NCBI RefSeq assembly: GCF_003351045.1
Contig: NZ_QQZY01000001.1
Coordinates: 310,001 to 374,000, forward strand
DNA from: Gaiella occulta
GTDB taxonomy: Bacteria; Actinomycetota; Thermoleophilia; Gaiellales; Gaiellaceae
Length of the DNA stretch: 64,000 nucleotides
Direction: 5' to 3'
Positions 14,052-27,130 of the stretch are shown piece after piece (position 1 is the stretch's first letter; each line of letters opens with the position of its first letter). The notes under the pieces were generated by a model, which worked only from the letters and a program-made list of their open reading frames with translations, made no database searches and was not told the DNA's origin. Both the position numbers and the translations under genes were made by a program.

Positions 14052-15104
14052 TCATCTCTTCCGCCGCCAGCTCGTGAGGTCGAACGTCTCGTTCAGTCGC
14101 TTCAGCACCTCGCGTGCGACCATGTCGCCGCCGGCGCTGTCGAGGTGCACGCCGTCGCCTGCCCGCACCTTGATCGACGTGCCGTTCGCGCCTTGCAGGT
14201 ACTCGGCGTACCCGCCGTCGGCGCCTGCGAACATCGCGTAGGTGTCGACGTAGATCGCCCTGCCGCGCCGTTTCCTCGCCTCACGCGCGACGACGGAGTT
14301 GATGACGTCGAAGCGCTGCGTCTGCTTCCTGCTGCGAGTGATGGGCAGGCCGATCCACACCGCGACGGCACCTGCGCGCGCGATCGTGTCGAAGAGCCCG
14401 CCGACGCGGCGGGCGTACTCGCGCCGCCAGGAGGGCGTGCCGAAGCCGTCGACGCTCACCCCGTCGGGCAGCCCCGTCATGTAGCCGTGGTCGTCGTTGC
14501 CGCCGAAGCCGAGCACGACGACGTCGGCGCGCAGCCGCTTCACCTGCGCCCTGATCTCGGTGAACCAGTTGAACACGTCGGGTCGCTCGAGCCCCGTGCC
14601 GACACGGCCGTCGACGCCCAGCGACCGGATCACGGGGCTCGCGCCGGCCGCGCGCACGAGCGAGTAGCCCGGCGTGATCACGAGCGAGTCGCCCGCGACC
14701 CACAGGCGCAGCTTCCGCTTCGGCGTGAAGACCGGCAGCGCCGGCGGCGCCGGCGCCGGCCCGGACGTGGCGGGCGCCGCGGGCGGCAGCGCGATCTCGG
14801 TGTCGATCCTGTCGCCGTCGCCGCGGCCGATCGCGTCCCTCACGAGCTGCCGCGGCCGGTCGAGCAGCAGCGCGTGGCTCACGCGCGCGAGCGGCCCCGT
14901 GATCGCGAGCGCCACGTCGCGCCGCAGGCCGGGCTGCTGGTTGAACGCCGACTTGTGCATGCCGGGCGCCGTGAGCAGCGCGCCGGCGGCGAGCGCCAGC
15001 ACCGCGACGGCGATCCCGCGACCCGCGCTCGACAGCAGACGGCCGTCCTCGCCGCGGCGCGCCCGCGGCGGCGTCTGCGTGCGTGGATGCGTACGTGCCG
15101 CCAT
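14052..15104 (-). CDS. SGNH/GDSL hydrolase domain protein, membrane-anchored
   Basis: 350 residues from ATG 15104, overlapping the MBOAT stop. A basic N-terminus and one membrane helix (GIAVAVLALAAGALLTAPGM, about 30-50) are followed by a Pro/Ala linker and an SGNH fold: block I LRLWVAGDSLVI with the nucleophile Ser, block III LGFGGNDDHG, and block V GDGVHLDSAGGD with the catalytic Asp and His. It matches the DUF459/AlgX-DltD-type partners of MBOAT proteins, acting outside the membrane to transfer or remove acyl groups on a glycan. The acceptor is unknown. Confidence 0.85.
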   Translation of the reverse strand: MAARTHPRTQTPPRARRGEDGRLLSSAGRGIAVAVLALAAGALLTAPGMHKSAFNQQPGLRRDVALAITGPLARVSHALLLDRPRQLVRDAIGRGDGDRIDTEIALPPAAPATSGPAPAPPALPVFTPKRKLRLWVAGDSLVITPGYSLVRAAGASPVIRSLGVDGRVGTGLERPDVFNWFTEIRAQVKRLRADVVVLGFGGNDDHGYMTGLPDGVSVDGFGTPSWRREYARRVGGLFDTIARAGAVAVWIGLPITRSRKQTQRFDVINSVVAREARKRRGRAIYVDTYAMFAGADGGYAEYLQGANGTSIKVRAGDGVHLDSAGGDMVAREVLKRLNETFDLTSWRRKR

Positions 15105-16522
15105 CAGAAGCGGAAGTAGATGAAGGGTGCCACGCCCTCGGGGCCGAGCGCGTTCGTCAGGGTCAGCGCGATTGCCAGGGTGGCCGCCTGGCCGAGCAGC
15201 GGCAGGCGCGCGAAGCGTTCCATGAGCAGGAACGGCACCCGCGCGGGCAGATACTGCGAGCCGATGCCGACCGCGATCGCGAGCAGCACGCCGAGGCTGA
15301 CGAGCGGCGACGGCGCGCCCCAACCGGTGACGAGGCCCGAGAGCAGGTCGAACGCCCGACCGAACGTGTCGGCGCGGAAGAACACCCACGCGAGGCAGAC
15401 GAGGTGGAACGTGAGCACGCGCTCGACGGCACGCCGCCGCAACGTCGAGGGAGCAGGCGCATGGCCTGACCCGTGCCTCCACCAGCGCTCCGCCGCGAGG
15501 CCGACGCCGTGGATCCCGCCCCACACGACGAACGTCCATCCGGCCCCGTGCCAGAGGCCGCCGATGAGCATCGTCAGCAGCACGTTGCGGTACGTGAGCA
15601 CCGTGCCCCTGCGGCTGCCGCCGAGCGGGATGTAGACGTAGTCGCGCAGCCACCGCGACAGCGTCATGTGCCAGCGGCGCCAGAAGTCCTGCAGCGAGCG
15701 GGCCGTATAGGGCGAGTCGAAGTTCTGCGGAAACGAGAAGCCGAGCAGGAGCGCGATGCCGATCGCGATATCCGTGTAGCCGGAGAAGTCGGCGTAGATC
15801 TGCACCGCATACGCGTAGATCGCGATCAGGATCTCGAGCGACGAATGCTGGCCCGGCGCCGCGAACACCTGGTCGACGATGCTCGCGGCGAGGTAGTTCG
15901 CGATCACCACCTTCTTGAACAGCCCCGTCGCGATGAGGTAGAAGGCGCGGCTCGTATCGACGCGGCGCGGGTCGCGAGGCGTGTCGAGCTGGGGGATGAG
16001 CTCCCCGGGCCGCACGATCGGCCCGGCGACGAGGTGCGGGAAGAACGACAGGTAGGCGGCGAACTTCTCGAGCGTCGTCGGCACGATGTCGCCGCGGTAG
16101 GTGTCGACGACGTAGCTGATCGCCATGAAGGTGTAGAAGGAGATGCCGACGGGCAGGACGATCGACCGCAGCGACAGCGGCGCGTCGAGGCCGACGAACG
16201 CAAGCAGGCTCCCGGACGAGTTGACGAAGAAGTCGTAGTACTTGAAGTAGCCGAGCACGCCGAGGTCGCCGGCGAGCGCGAGCCACAGCAGCGCCTTTCT
16301 CCGCGCCCGCGCCGTGGCGCGGTGGATGCGCACCGCCATGAGCTGGTTCCAGACGGTGCAGCCGGCGAGCAGGAGGATGAACCGCCAGTCCCACCAGGCG
16401 TAGAAGACGTAGCTTGCGGCGACGATGAAGGGGCGCCAGCGGTGCACCTTCGGCATCGCGAGCCACGACAGCGGCAGGACGATCAGGAAGAAGATCGCGA
16501 ACGTCGCGGTCGGGAAGAGCAT
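15104..16522 (-). CDS. MBOAT family O-acyltransferase (AlgI/DltB-like)
   Basis: 472 residues, about ten membrane helices. AlgI-type features: SWLAMPKVHRWRPFIVAASY near the start, LPVGISFYTFMAISYVVDTY, FFPHLVAGPIVRPGELIPQ, YADFSGYTDIAIGIALLLGF, DFWRRWHMTLSRWLRDYVYI and the catalytic His in GGLWHGAGWTFVVWGGIHG. It moves an acyl group across the membrane onto an extracellular acceptor together with the SGNH protein translated from the overlapping next gene. An exopolysaccharide or wall polymer is the likely target. Confidence 0.95.
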   Translation of the reverse strand: MLFPTATFAIFFLIVLPLSWLAMPKVHRWRPFIVAASYVFYAWWDWRFILLLAGCTVWNQLMAVRIHRATARARRKALLWLALAGDLGVLGYFKYYDFFVNSSGSLLAFVGLDAPLSLRSIVLPVGISFYTFMAISYVVDTYRGDIVPTTLEKFAAYLSFFPHLVAGPIVRPGELIPQLDTPRDPRRVDTSRAFYLIATGLFKKVVIANYLAASIVDQVFAAPGQHSSLEILIAIYAYAVQIYADFSGYTDIAIGIALLLGFSFPQNFDSPYTARSLQDFWRRWHMTLSRWLRDYVYIPLGGSRRGTVLTYRNVLLTMLIGGLWHGAGWTFVVWGGIHGVGLAAERWWRHGSGHAPAPSTLRRRAVERVLTFHLVCLAWVFFRADTFGRAFDLLSGLVTGWGAPSPLVSLGVLLAIAVGIGSQYLPARVPFLLMERFARLPLLGQAATLAIALTLTNALGPEGVAPFIYFRF

Positions 16523-16565
16523 CGCGACAGCCTACGGTTCGCCCCTGCCGCGGGCACGGGCTCGA

Positions 16566-17141
16566 TCAGCCGCCGGCGGGCCGCTCCACGGTGGCCTCGA
16601 TCTCCTGCGGCTGCGGCAGCTTCGTCACCGCCGTGCGCGCGTCCGCGGGCGTCTCGAGCACGGTCTGCTCGACCGGCGGCACGAACCACGCCGCGTCGGC
16701 GGGCGTGGGCTGCTGCGGCGCGGGCGCGGGAGCGACGAAGAGCTCGCCGCGGCGTCGCTCGGCGCGCGAGGCCGCCCATTCGATCAGCGCCACGAGCAGC
16801 CAGGCGCCCGCCATCACGGCGACGATCACGGGGGCGTCGAGCTCGGCCACCGCGGCCGCGACCGCGGCGCCGGCGAGGAAGAGCGCCTCGAACAGGAAGC
16901 GCGGCACGGACGGGCGGCGCCGCACAGGCGCCCGCAGCGAGCCGATCCACGCGTAGGAGGCGGCCGGCGGCGCGGCGGCCGCTCCGGCGTCCCAGCCGGG
17001 TCCGGCGGGCGGAAGGCTCGACTCTCCGAGCCGGCGTACCTCGGCCTGCAGGGCCTCGATCCGGTCGGACAGGACTCTGACCGCATCGGCGAGGTCGGCG
17101 CCGGCAGCGCCACCGGCCTGCGTGCGCTCCGTCGCGCTCAT
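16566..17141 (-). CDS. hypothetical membrane protein with coiled N-terminus
   Basis: 191 residues from ATG 17141, overlapping the stop of the upstream small gene. A short leucine-zipper-like segment (ADAVRVLSDRIEALQAEVRRL, about 17-40) precedes a Pro/Ala linker, two close membrane helices (LFEALFLAGAAVAAAVAEL and VIVAVMAGAWLLVALIEWAA, about 82-125) and a cytoplasmic Pro-rich tail. I do not recognise a named family. It is co-translated with the 96-residue protein before it. Confidence 0.65.
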   Translation of the reverse strand: MSATERTQAGGAAGADLADAVRVLSDRIEALQAEVRRLGESSLPPAGPGWDAGAAAAPPAASYAWIGSLRAPVRRRPSVPRFLFEALFLAGAAVAAAVAELDAPVIVAVMAGAWLLVALIEWAASRAERRRGELFVAPAPAPQQPTPADAAWFVPPVEQTVLETPADARTAVTKLPQPQEIEATVERPAGG

Positions 17142-17428
17142 GCGCGATCCTCGCCGTCCCGCATCGAGGCGATCGTCTCCTGTGCCCTGGCGTGGATGCG
17201 CGCGCGCCGCTCGTCGAGGGTCTCCGCCTGCTCGCCCTCCGCGGGGCCGCTCCTCTGAGCGGCGAGCTTGCGGCGCAGCACTTCGGCCGGGTCGACGTCG
17301 TCCTCGCCGGCGAGCGGCTCGGCGGGGGCGGGCGCGGGCGCCTGCGACGTCGTTCCGCGGCGGGCGAGCAGCCGCCCGAGAGCGGCGATGCCGGCGAGGC
17401 CGGCGACCCAGGCGAGGGCGCGCTTCAC
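17138..17428 (-). CDS. small single-helix membrane protein
   Basis: About 96 residues from GTG 17428. An N-terminal helix (RALAWVAGLAGIAALGRLL) is followed by a disordered Pro/Ala stretch and a charged C-terminal helix (DPAEVLRRKLAAQR, ETLDERRARIHARAQETI). It resembles small actinobacterial hypothetical proteins with an AEVLRRKLAxxR motif. Function unknown. It overlaps the next gene by 4 bp. The start could be further upstream, but the region before it is Pro/Arg-rich and unlike protein. Confidence 0.6.
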   Translation of the reverse strand: MKRALAWVAGLAGIAALGRLLARRGTTSQAPAPAPAEPLAGEDDVDPAEVLRRKLAAQRSGPAEGEQAETLDERRARIHARAQETIASMRDGEDRA

Positions 17429-17629
17429 GGAGCGGATCGTAGCCCGGATCCGGCCGCGCGGGCCGGACGCCGGCGCCGGCGGCCGGGCGCCCGAGCTGAT
17501 CTCCACCCGCAGCTCCCGTGTCCATCAGCTACCGTTGCTCGTGCTTCCTGCCTCGCTTCGCGACACCCATTCCCAGGTGCGCTTGCCGGTGAGGCCGCCT
17601 AAGACCGAAGGAAGGAGAACAGGGAACCC

Positions 17630-17998
17630 GTGGTCGACTACGAGATCCTGCTGTTGCTGGACCCAGACCTCGCCGAGGAAAGCCAGGCGGAGGTGATCGC
17701 GCGCGTGCGCGAGCTTATCGAGAAGGGCGGCGGCACGTTCGACCGCCACGAGCCGTGGGGCAAGCGCAAGCTCGCCTACGAGATCGACAAGAAGAGCGAC
17801 GGGAACTACCACCTGCTGCACTTCAGCGCCACGCCGGAGACGCTCGACGAGGTCTCCCGCGTGCTCAAGATCGACGACAACGTGATGCGTCACATGGCGA
17901 CACGTCGGCCCCAGGGGGGTCCGTCCGAGCCACTTTCGGTGGGCGCGCCGGCGAGCCACGATGCTGTGGTCGACGATCTCGCTGCGGAGGAGGAATGA
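17630..17998 (+). CDS. rpsF: 30S ribosomal protein S6
   Basis: 122 residues from GTG 17630, with GAAGGAGAAC about 10 nt upstream. S6 features: YEILLLLDPDLAEE at the start, the GGTFDRHEPWGKRKLAYEI strand and FSATPETLDEVSRVLKIDD. It binds 16S rRNA with S18, encoded two genes downstream. The C-terminus carries a 25-residue acidic extension. It is the first gene of the conserved rpsF-ssb-rpsR-rplI operon; the 200 bp before it hold the promoter region, though no clear boxes stand out. Confidence 0.96.
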   Translation: MVDYEILLLLDPDLAEESQAEVIARVRELIEKGGGTFDRHEPWGKRKLAYEIDKKSDGNYHLLHFSATPETLDEVSRVLKIDDNVMRHMATRRPQGGPSEPLSVGAPASHDAVVDDLAAEEE

Positions 17999-18001
17999 CA
18001 C

Positions 18002-18439
18002 ATGGCCGGTGACATCAATCGCGTGACGCTCGTCGGGCGCCTGACCCGCGACCCGGAGCTGAAGCATCTGCCGTCCGGGAGCGCCGTCCTCGAGATGGGG
18101 CTCGCCGTCAACGGCCGCCGGCAGGACGCCGGCGGCCAGTGGGTCGACAAGCCGAACTTCTTCGACGTGAAGGTGTTCGGCAACCAGGCCGAGATGCTCG
18201 CCCAGCATCTCGCGAAGGGTCGGCGGATCGGCATCGACGGCCGCCTCGACTGGTCGTCGTGGGAGTCCCCCGACGGCGGCAAGCGGTCGAAGGTGGAGGT
18301 GATCGCGCAGTCCGTCCAGTTCCTCGACAGCCGTGGCGACGGCGGCGAAGGCGGCGGCTCCTTCGTGCCGGGCGGCGGCGCGCAGCAGGCGAACGCCGAC
18401 TTCCCGGCTTCCGCATCAGACGACGACATCCCGTTCTAG
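18002..18439 (+). CDS. ssb: single-stranded DNA-binding protein
   Basis: 145 residues. The OB fold begins [20 protein letters not shown] and contains [19 protein letters not shown] and [21 protein letters not shown] Gly-rich linker leads to the acidic tip SDDDIPF, the binding site for replication and repair partners. It lies 3 bp after rpsF, in the usual replication/ribosome operon. Confidence 0.96.
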   Translation: MAGDINRVTLVGRLTRDPELKHLPSGSAVLEMGLAVNGRRQDAGGQWVDKPNFFDVKVFGNQAEMLAQHLAKGRRIGIDGRLDWSSWESPDGGKRSKVEVIAQSVQFLDSRGDGGEGGGSFVPGGGAQQANADFPASASDDDIPF

Positions 18440-18452
18440 GAGATCTGCACAC

Positions 18453-18710
18453 ATGGCTCAAAAGGCACCGGCGCGCAAGCGCCCCAGCTCCGGCGCCGCC
18501 CCCGGGCGGCGCAAGAGCTGCCACTTCTGCAAGGACAAGGTGACGGAAGTGGACTACAAGAACGTCAACCAGCTTCGGCGCTACATCTCGGAGAAGGGCA
18601 AGATCCGCAACCGCCGCATCACGGGCGCGTGCCGCCGCCACCAGCGGCAGGTCGCCCTCGCGGTGAAGCGGGCCCGCGAGGTCGCGCTGCTGCCCTACGT
18701 CGCGAGCTAG
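18453..18710 (+). CDS. rpsR: 30S ribosomal protein S18
   Basis: 85 residues from ATG 18453. S18 features: [34 protein letters not shown] and the basic C-terminal [20 protein letters not shown]. The N-terminal CxxC and the later Cys fit the zinc-ribbon (C+) type found in many Actinobacteria, which often have a second S18 paralogue without it. It sits between ssb and rplI. Confidence 0.96.
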   Translation: MAQKAPARKRPSSGAAPGRRKSCHFCKDKVTEVDYKNVNQLRRYISEKGKIRNRRITGACRRHQRQVALAVKRAREVALLPYVAS

Positions 18711-18714
18711 GACG

Positions 18715-19332
18715 ATGGAGATCATCCTGCTCAGGGACGTCGAGAAGGTCGGGCTTCGCGGCGAGGTCGTGAACGTCGCCCGCGGATACGCCCGCAACTT
18801 CCTGTTGCCGCGCAAGCTGGCGGAGGTCGCGACCCCCGGCCGCGTGGCCGAGGTGAGGCGCATCGAGGCGGAGCGCGCACGGCACGAGGCCCGCAGCGCC
18901 GAGCAGGCGGCGGAGATCGCCGCCACGCTCGGGAAGACCGTGCTCCGCTTCGACGTCAAGGCGGGGCCGACCGGGTCGCTGTTCGGCTCGGTCACCCCGA
19001 CCGACATCGCCGACGAGATCTGGCGCACGCGCAAGATCCGCGTCGACCGGCGCAAGATCGGCGTCGACACGATCAAGCGGATCGGCCGCTACGCCGTGCC
19101 GGTCGACGTGTTCGACGGCGTCAGCGCCGAGCTCAAGCTGATGGTCGTGCCCGAGGGCGGCGAGCTGCCGCCCGAGGAGGAGCTGGCCGCGATGGCGGCG
19201 GCCGAGGCCGCCGCGGAGGCCGCCGCGGCTCCTGCCGCCGCCGGCGGGCCCGCGTCCGGCGAGCCCGCTGTCGAAGGGCCCGTCGCCGGGGAGCCGGCAG
19301 AGGAGCCCGCCGCCGAGGCGGACGAGGCCTAG
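18715..19332 (+). CDS. rplI: 50S ribosomal protein L9 with long C-terminal tail
   Basis: 205 residues, about 55 more than typical L9. The N-domain (EIILLRDVEKVGLRGEVVNV, GYARNFLLPRKLAEVAT) and C-domain (GSLFGSVTPTDIADEI, DVFDGVSAELKLMVVPEG) are intact to about residue 148. The extra part is an Ala/Glu/Pro low-complexity tail, common in this lineage and presumably disordered. A 16-bp hairpin terminator follows directly. Confidence 0.95.
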   Translation: MEIILLRDVEKVGLRGEVVNVARGYARNFLLPRKLAEVATPGRVAEVRRIEAERARHEARSAEQAAEIAATLGKTVLRFDVKAGPTGSLFGSVTPTDIADEIWRTRKIRVDRRKIGVDTIKRIGRYAVPVDVFDGVSAELKLMVVPEGGELPPEEELAAMAAAEAAAEAAAAPAAAGGPASGEPAVEGPVAGEPAEEPAAEADEA

Positions 19333-19338
19333 ACGTTC

Positions 19339-19374
19339 CACACGGCTCTCCACACCCCTGTGGAGAGCCGTGTG
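19339..19374 (+). terminator. terminator hairpin of the ribosomal protein operon
   Basis: CACACGGCTCTCCACA (19339-19354), loop CCCC, and the exact complement (19359-19374) give a 16-bp perfect stem starting 7 nt after the rplI stop. It separates rplI from dnaB, so dnaB should have its own promoter in 19375-19569. That stretch contains two GGGGACAA motifs (from 19400 and 19433) but no promoter I can define. Confidence 0.75.
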
Positions 19375-19569
19375 AACTTCCCGCTGCGAGCGGACATCTC
19401 CGGGGGACAACGTGGACGCCCTCTGGGGACAATCCGTCCGCGGCTGGGGATAGACTCCGAACATGCGTTCTGTTTTCCCTGCATGTCGGCGCCTGCGCGG
19501 CGTGCCGCGGCCGATCTTGCCGTGGCCTGCGCCGGCAGGTTGACTGCCGCGGTGACCGCCGCTCCGACG

Positions 19570-22188
19570 ATGCCGTCGGCCATCGTGCCGCCCCAGAACC
19601 TCGAGGCCGAGGAGTCCGTTCTCGGCGCGATGCTGCTCTCGCCGACTGCGATCGGCGCCGTCACGGAGATCCTCGACGCCTCCGATTTCTACCGCGAGTC
19701 GCACGGCACGATCTACCGTGCGGCGCTCGCGCTGTACGGCAAGGGCGAGCCGGTCGACGCGATCACGCTGGCGAACGAGCTGGACGAGCGCGGCGAGCTC
19801 GAGCGGGTCGGCGGCAGCGCCAAGATCGCCGAGCTCGCGGCCCTCGTGCCGGCGGCGTCGAACGCCGAGCACTACGCGCGCATCGTCAAGGAGATGGCGA
19901 CGCTGCGCGGCCTCGTGCGCGTCGGCCAGGAGATCACGAGGCTCGGCCAGGACCGTCCCGGGCAGACGACCGACCTCGTCGACCGTGCCGAGCAGATGGT
20001 GTTCGAGCTCGCCTCGGAGCGGGTCAGCGGCGACTTCGCGCACATCGAGTCGCTGCTGAAGGAGAGCTTCGAGCGGATCATGCACCTGTACGAGGCGGGA
20101 GTCGAGATCACCGGCATTCCGTCCGGCTTCCGCGAGCTCGACAAGCTCACCTCCGGGTTCCAGCCCGGCAACCTGATCATCCTGGCCGCGCGACCGTCGA
20201 TGGGGAAGTCCGCCCTGGCGCTGTGCGCCGCCGCCAACCTCGGCGTCCGCCACGAGACCCCGGTGGCGCTGTTCACGCTCGAGATGTCGAAGGCCGAGGT
20301 GACGCAGCGGATGATGTGCAGCGAGGCGAAGGTCGAGTCGCAACGCCTGCGCTCCGGCCGCCTCGGCCAGGACGACTGGCCGCGCCTCACCGCCGCCTGC
20401 GACAAGCTGATGAAGGCGCCGATCTACGTCGACGACACGGGCTCGATCACGATGATGGAGCTGCGCTCGAAGGCGCGCCGGCTGAAGTCGCGCGAGCCGA
20501 AGCTCGGGATGATCATCGTCGACTACCTGCAGCTGATGACGTCGGGCTCGAACCCCGAGAACCGGGTGCAGGAGGTGTCGCAGATCTCCCGGTCGCTGAA
20601 GGTGCTGGCGCGCGACCTCGAGGTTCCGATCCTGGCGCTCTCGCAGCTCTCGCGTGCCGTCGAGCAGCGTCACGACAAGCGCCCGATCCTGTCGGATCTG
20701 AGAGAGAGCGGCTGCCTCGCGGGCGAAACGCCCGTCTATCTTCCGGACGAAGGCGTCCACCGGCCGATCCGGGACCTCGTCGGAACGAGTGGGTTCAACG
20801 TTCTTGCCCTCGACGAGTCGACGTGGCAGCTCGAGCCCCGGCGCGTGACCCATGCGTTCGCGACCGGGCGAAAGCCTGTCTTCCTGCTGAGGACGCGCCG
20901 TGGGCGCACGATTCGTGCGACGGCGAACCACAAGTTCCTTGCCTTCGATCGCTGGCGCCGACTGGACGAGCTCGCGCCCGGGACGCAGATCGCCTTGCCC
21001 CGTCGGCTCGATACCCGTGGCGACGGAGCGAGGACGATGAGCGACGCGGAGCTGGCGCTGCTCGGGCACCTGATCGGGGACGGCTGCACCCTTCCCCGAC
21101 ACGCGATCCGGTACACGACGCGTGAGCCGGAGTTGGCCGCACTGGTCGCCGATCTCGCCGAGGCGGTTTTCGGCGATGTGGTTGCGCCGAGGGTGAAGGC
21201 GGAGCGGACCTGGTACCAGGTCGACCTGCCGGCAACGGCGAGACTCACCCATGGCGTCCGCAACCCCGTCGCCGCGTGGCTCGACGGGCTCGGCGTGTTC
21301 GGGCTCCGCAGCTACGAGAAGCGAGTGCCAGACGAGGTCTTCCGGCAACCGGTCGAGGCGATCGAGACGTTCCTGCGCCACCTCTGGGCGACGGGCGGTT
21401 GCCTGCGCGCCGGCGACGAGCGGGCCTACGCGGTCGTGCGATACGACACCACGAGCGAGGAGCTTGCGTACGGAGTGGTCTCCCTGCTCCTGCGTCTGGG
21501 CATCACGGCAGGCACGCGGGTCGTCTCGATGGGTGCGAAGGGCCGACCTTCGCATCGCGTCGACGTGACGGGGCGCGACGACGTACTCCGCTTCCTCTCG
21601 TTCGTGGGTGCGACCGGAGAGCGTCGAGGCGAAGCTCGGCGCGAGATTCTCGGCAAGCTCGCGGTCGCAGCAGGTACCACCAATCGAGACACGCCTCCGC
21701 GCGCGACGTGGAAGGGACTCGTGGTGCCGGCGACGGCAAGCGCGGGTGTCACGGCTCGACAGTTGCAGGAGCGACTCGGGATGCGCTATTGCGGCTCGAC
21801 TCTCTACAAGGCTGGTATTTCGCGAGCCCGCGCGGAGCGCGTCGCAGAGATCGCGGACTCGAGTGAGCTTCGTTCACTCGCTCGCAGCGACGTGTGCTGG
21901 GATGAGGTTGTTGCCGTCACACCGGATGGAGAGGAAGAGGTCTACGACCTCACAGTCGACGAGCTCCACAACTTCGTCGCGGCGAATACTATTGTCCACA
22001 ATTCCATCGAGCAGGACGCCGACCTCGTCATGTTCGTCTACCGCGACGAGTACTACAACGGCGAGGAGTCCGACGCGCAGGGGCTCGCGGAGATCATCCT
22101 CGCCAAGCACCGCAACGGCCCCACCGACGCGATCAAGCTCAGCTTCCTCAAGCGCTACGCGAAGTTCGCCGACCTGGCTGCCTCGTAG
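19570..22188 (+). CDS. dnaB: replicative DNA helicase DnaB, intein-containing precursor
   Basis: 872 residues from ATG 19570 (upstream ATG 19483 and GTG 19552 are also open). The N-terminal domain begins PQNLEAEESVLGAMLL; the RecA-like domain has Walker A in ARPSMGKSALAL near residue 207, LFTLEMSKAEVTQRM and Walker B LGMIIVDYLQLM. The chain is interrupted after DLRESG by a 430-residue intein (residues 382-811) and resumes with SIEQDADLVMFVYRDEYYN. After splicing the helicase would be about 442 residues, the normal size. It unwinds DNA at the replication fork. The 3' end of the coding region is built into a 21-bp hairpin. Confidence 0.95.
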   Translation: MPSAIVPPQNLEAEESVLGAMLLSPTAIGAVTEILDASDFYRESHGTIYRAALALYGKGEPVDAITLANELDERGELERVGGSAKIAELAALVPAASNAEHYARIVKEMATLRGLVRVGQEITRLGQDRPGQTTDLVDRAEQMVFELASERVSGDFAHIESLLKESFERIMHLYEAGVEITGIPSGFRELDKLTSGFQPGNLIILAARPSMGKSALALCAAANLGVRHETPVALFTLEMSKAEVTQRMMCSEAKVESQRLRSGRLGQDDWPRLTAACDKLMKAPIYVDDTGSITMMELRSKARRLKSREPKLGMIIVDYLQLMTSGSNPENRVQEVSQISRSLKVLARDLEVPILALSQLSRAVEQRHDKRPILSDLRESGCLAGETPVYLPDEGVHRPIRDLVGTSGFNVLALDESTWQLEPRRVTHAFATGRKPVFLLRTRRGRTIRATANHKFLAFDRWRRLDELAPGTQIALPRRLDTRGDGARTMSDAELALLGHLIGDGCTLPRHAIRYTTREPELAALVADLAEAVFGDVVAPRVKAERTWYQVDLPATARLTHGVRNPVAAWLDGLGVFGLRSYEKRVPDEVFRQPVEAIETFLRHLWATGGCLRAGDERAYAVVRYDTTSEELAYGVVSLLLRLGITAGTRVVSMGAKGRPSHRVDVTGRDDVLRFLSFVGATGERRGEARREILGKLAVAAGTTNRDTPPRATWKGLVVPATASAGVTARQLQERLGMRYCGSTLYKAGISRARAERVAEIADSSELRSLARSDVCWDEVVAVTPDGEEEVYDLTVDELHNFVAANTIVHNSIEQDADLVMFVYRDEYYNGEESDAQGLAEIILAKHRNGPTDAIKLSFLKRYAKFADLAAS
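20713..22002 (+). mobile_element. DnaB intein with degenerate LAGLIDADG homing endonuclease
   Basis: 430 residues inserted at the known DnaB-b site between DLRESG and SIEQD. Splice residues are present: Cys1 (CLAGETPVYLPDEG), block B RTRRGRTIRATANHKFLAF with its Thr and His, and the C-terminal VDELHNFVAANTIVHN, i.e. His-Asn followed by extein Ser+1. The endonuclease block C reads LLGHLIGDGC, with the acidic residue kept. Block E reads FLRHLWATGGCL, where the active-site Asp expected at the first G of GG is replaced by Gly (codons GGC GGT near 21394). Splicing is probably active but homing probably lost. Confidence 0.93.
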
Positions 22189-22214
22189 CGTTGCGAGGCA
22201 GCCAGGTCGGCGAA
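22165..22214 (+). terminator. 21-bp hairpin overlapping the dnaB 3' end
   Basis: The last seven dnaB sense codons (22165-22185) are the left arm of a perfect 21-bp inverted repeat whose right arm is 22194-22214. The 8-nt loop contains the TAG stop codon. It is the terminator of dnaB, with the coding end recruited into the stem. A smaller hairpin, GGCGAGGC/GCCTCGCC, follows at 22227-22245. Confidence 0.75.
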
Positions 22215-22380
22215 CGTGTTCGTAGGGGCGAGGCGCAGCCTCGCCGGACCAGCGACAATCGCGCGTGCAGAGGACCGGTTGTCCAGCAAGGCACGTGCCT
22301 CGCAGGACCGACGCCGCGCGCTCTTCCCGGTGCCGCACCTACGTGGAGCTCACATGGCTCCGCGGGGGTAGGGCTGGAGT
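22215..22380. other. short intergenic region rich in hairpins
   Basis: Between the convergent ends of dnaB and the E1 gene. It contains the 8-bp hairpin at 22227-22245 and the palindrome GGCACGTGCC near 22290. No gene or promoter is seen. Confidence 0.4.
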
Positions 22381-24510
<2,130 letters not shown>

Positions 24511-24576
24511 GTGCGGCAGGACGGTATCGCGTCGAGGTTGCGCCAGGCGGCACGCCGCTCGGCTGCGCATGCGAGA

Positions 24577-25851
<1,275 letters not shown>

Positions 25852-25873
25852 GGCGGCGCGCCCCGGGGCCCGC

Positions 25874-27126
<1,253 letters not shown>

Positions 27127-27130
<4 letters not shown>

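Noticed and set aside
19360-19569. Longer DnaB starting at 19360
   Set aside because: That start lies in the right arm of the rplI terminator hairpin and the added residues do not resemble DnaB; helicases normally begin close to PQNLEAE.
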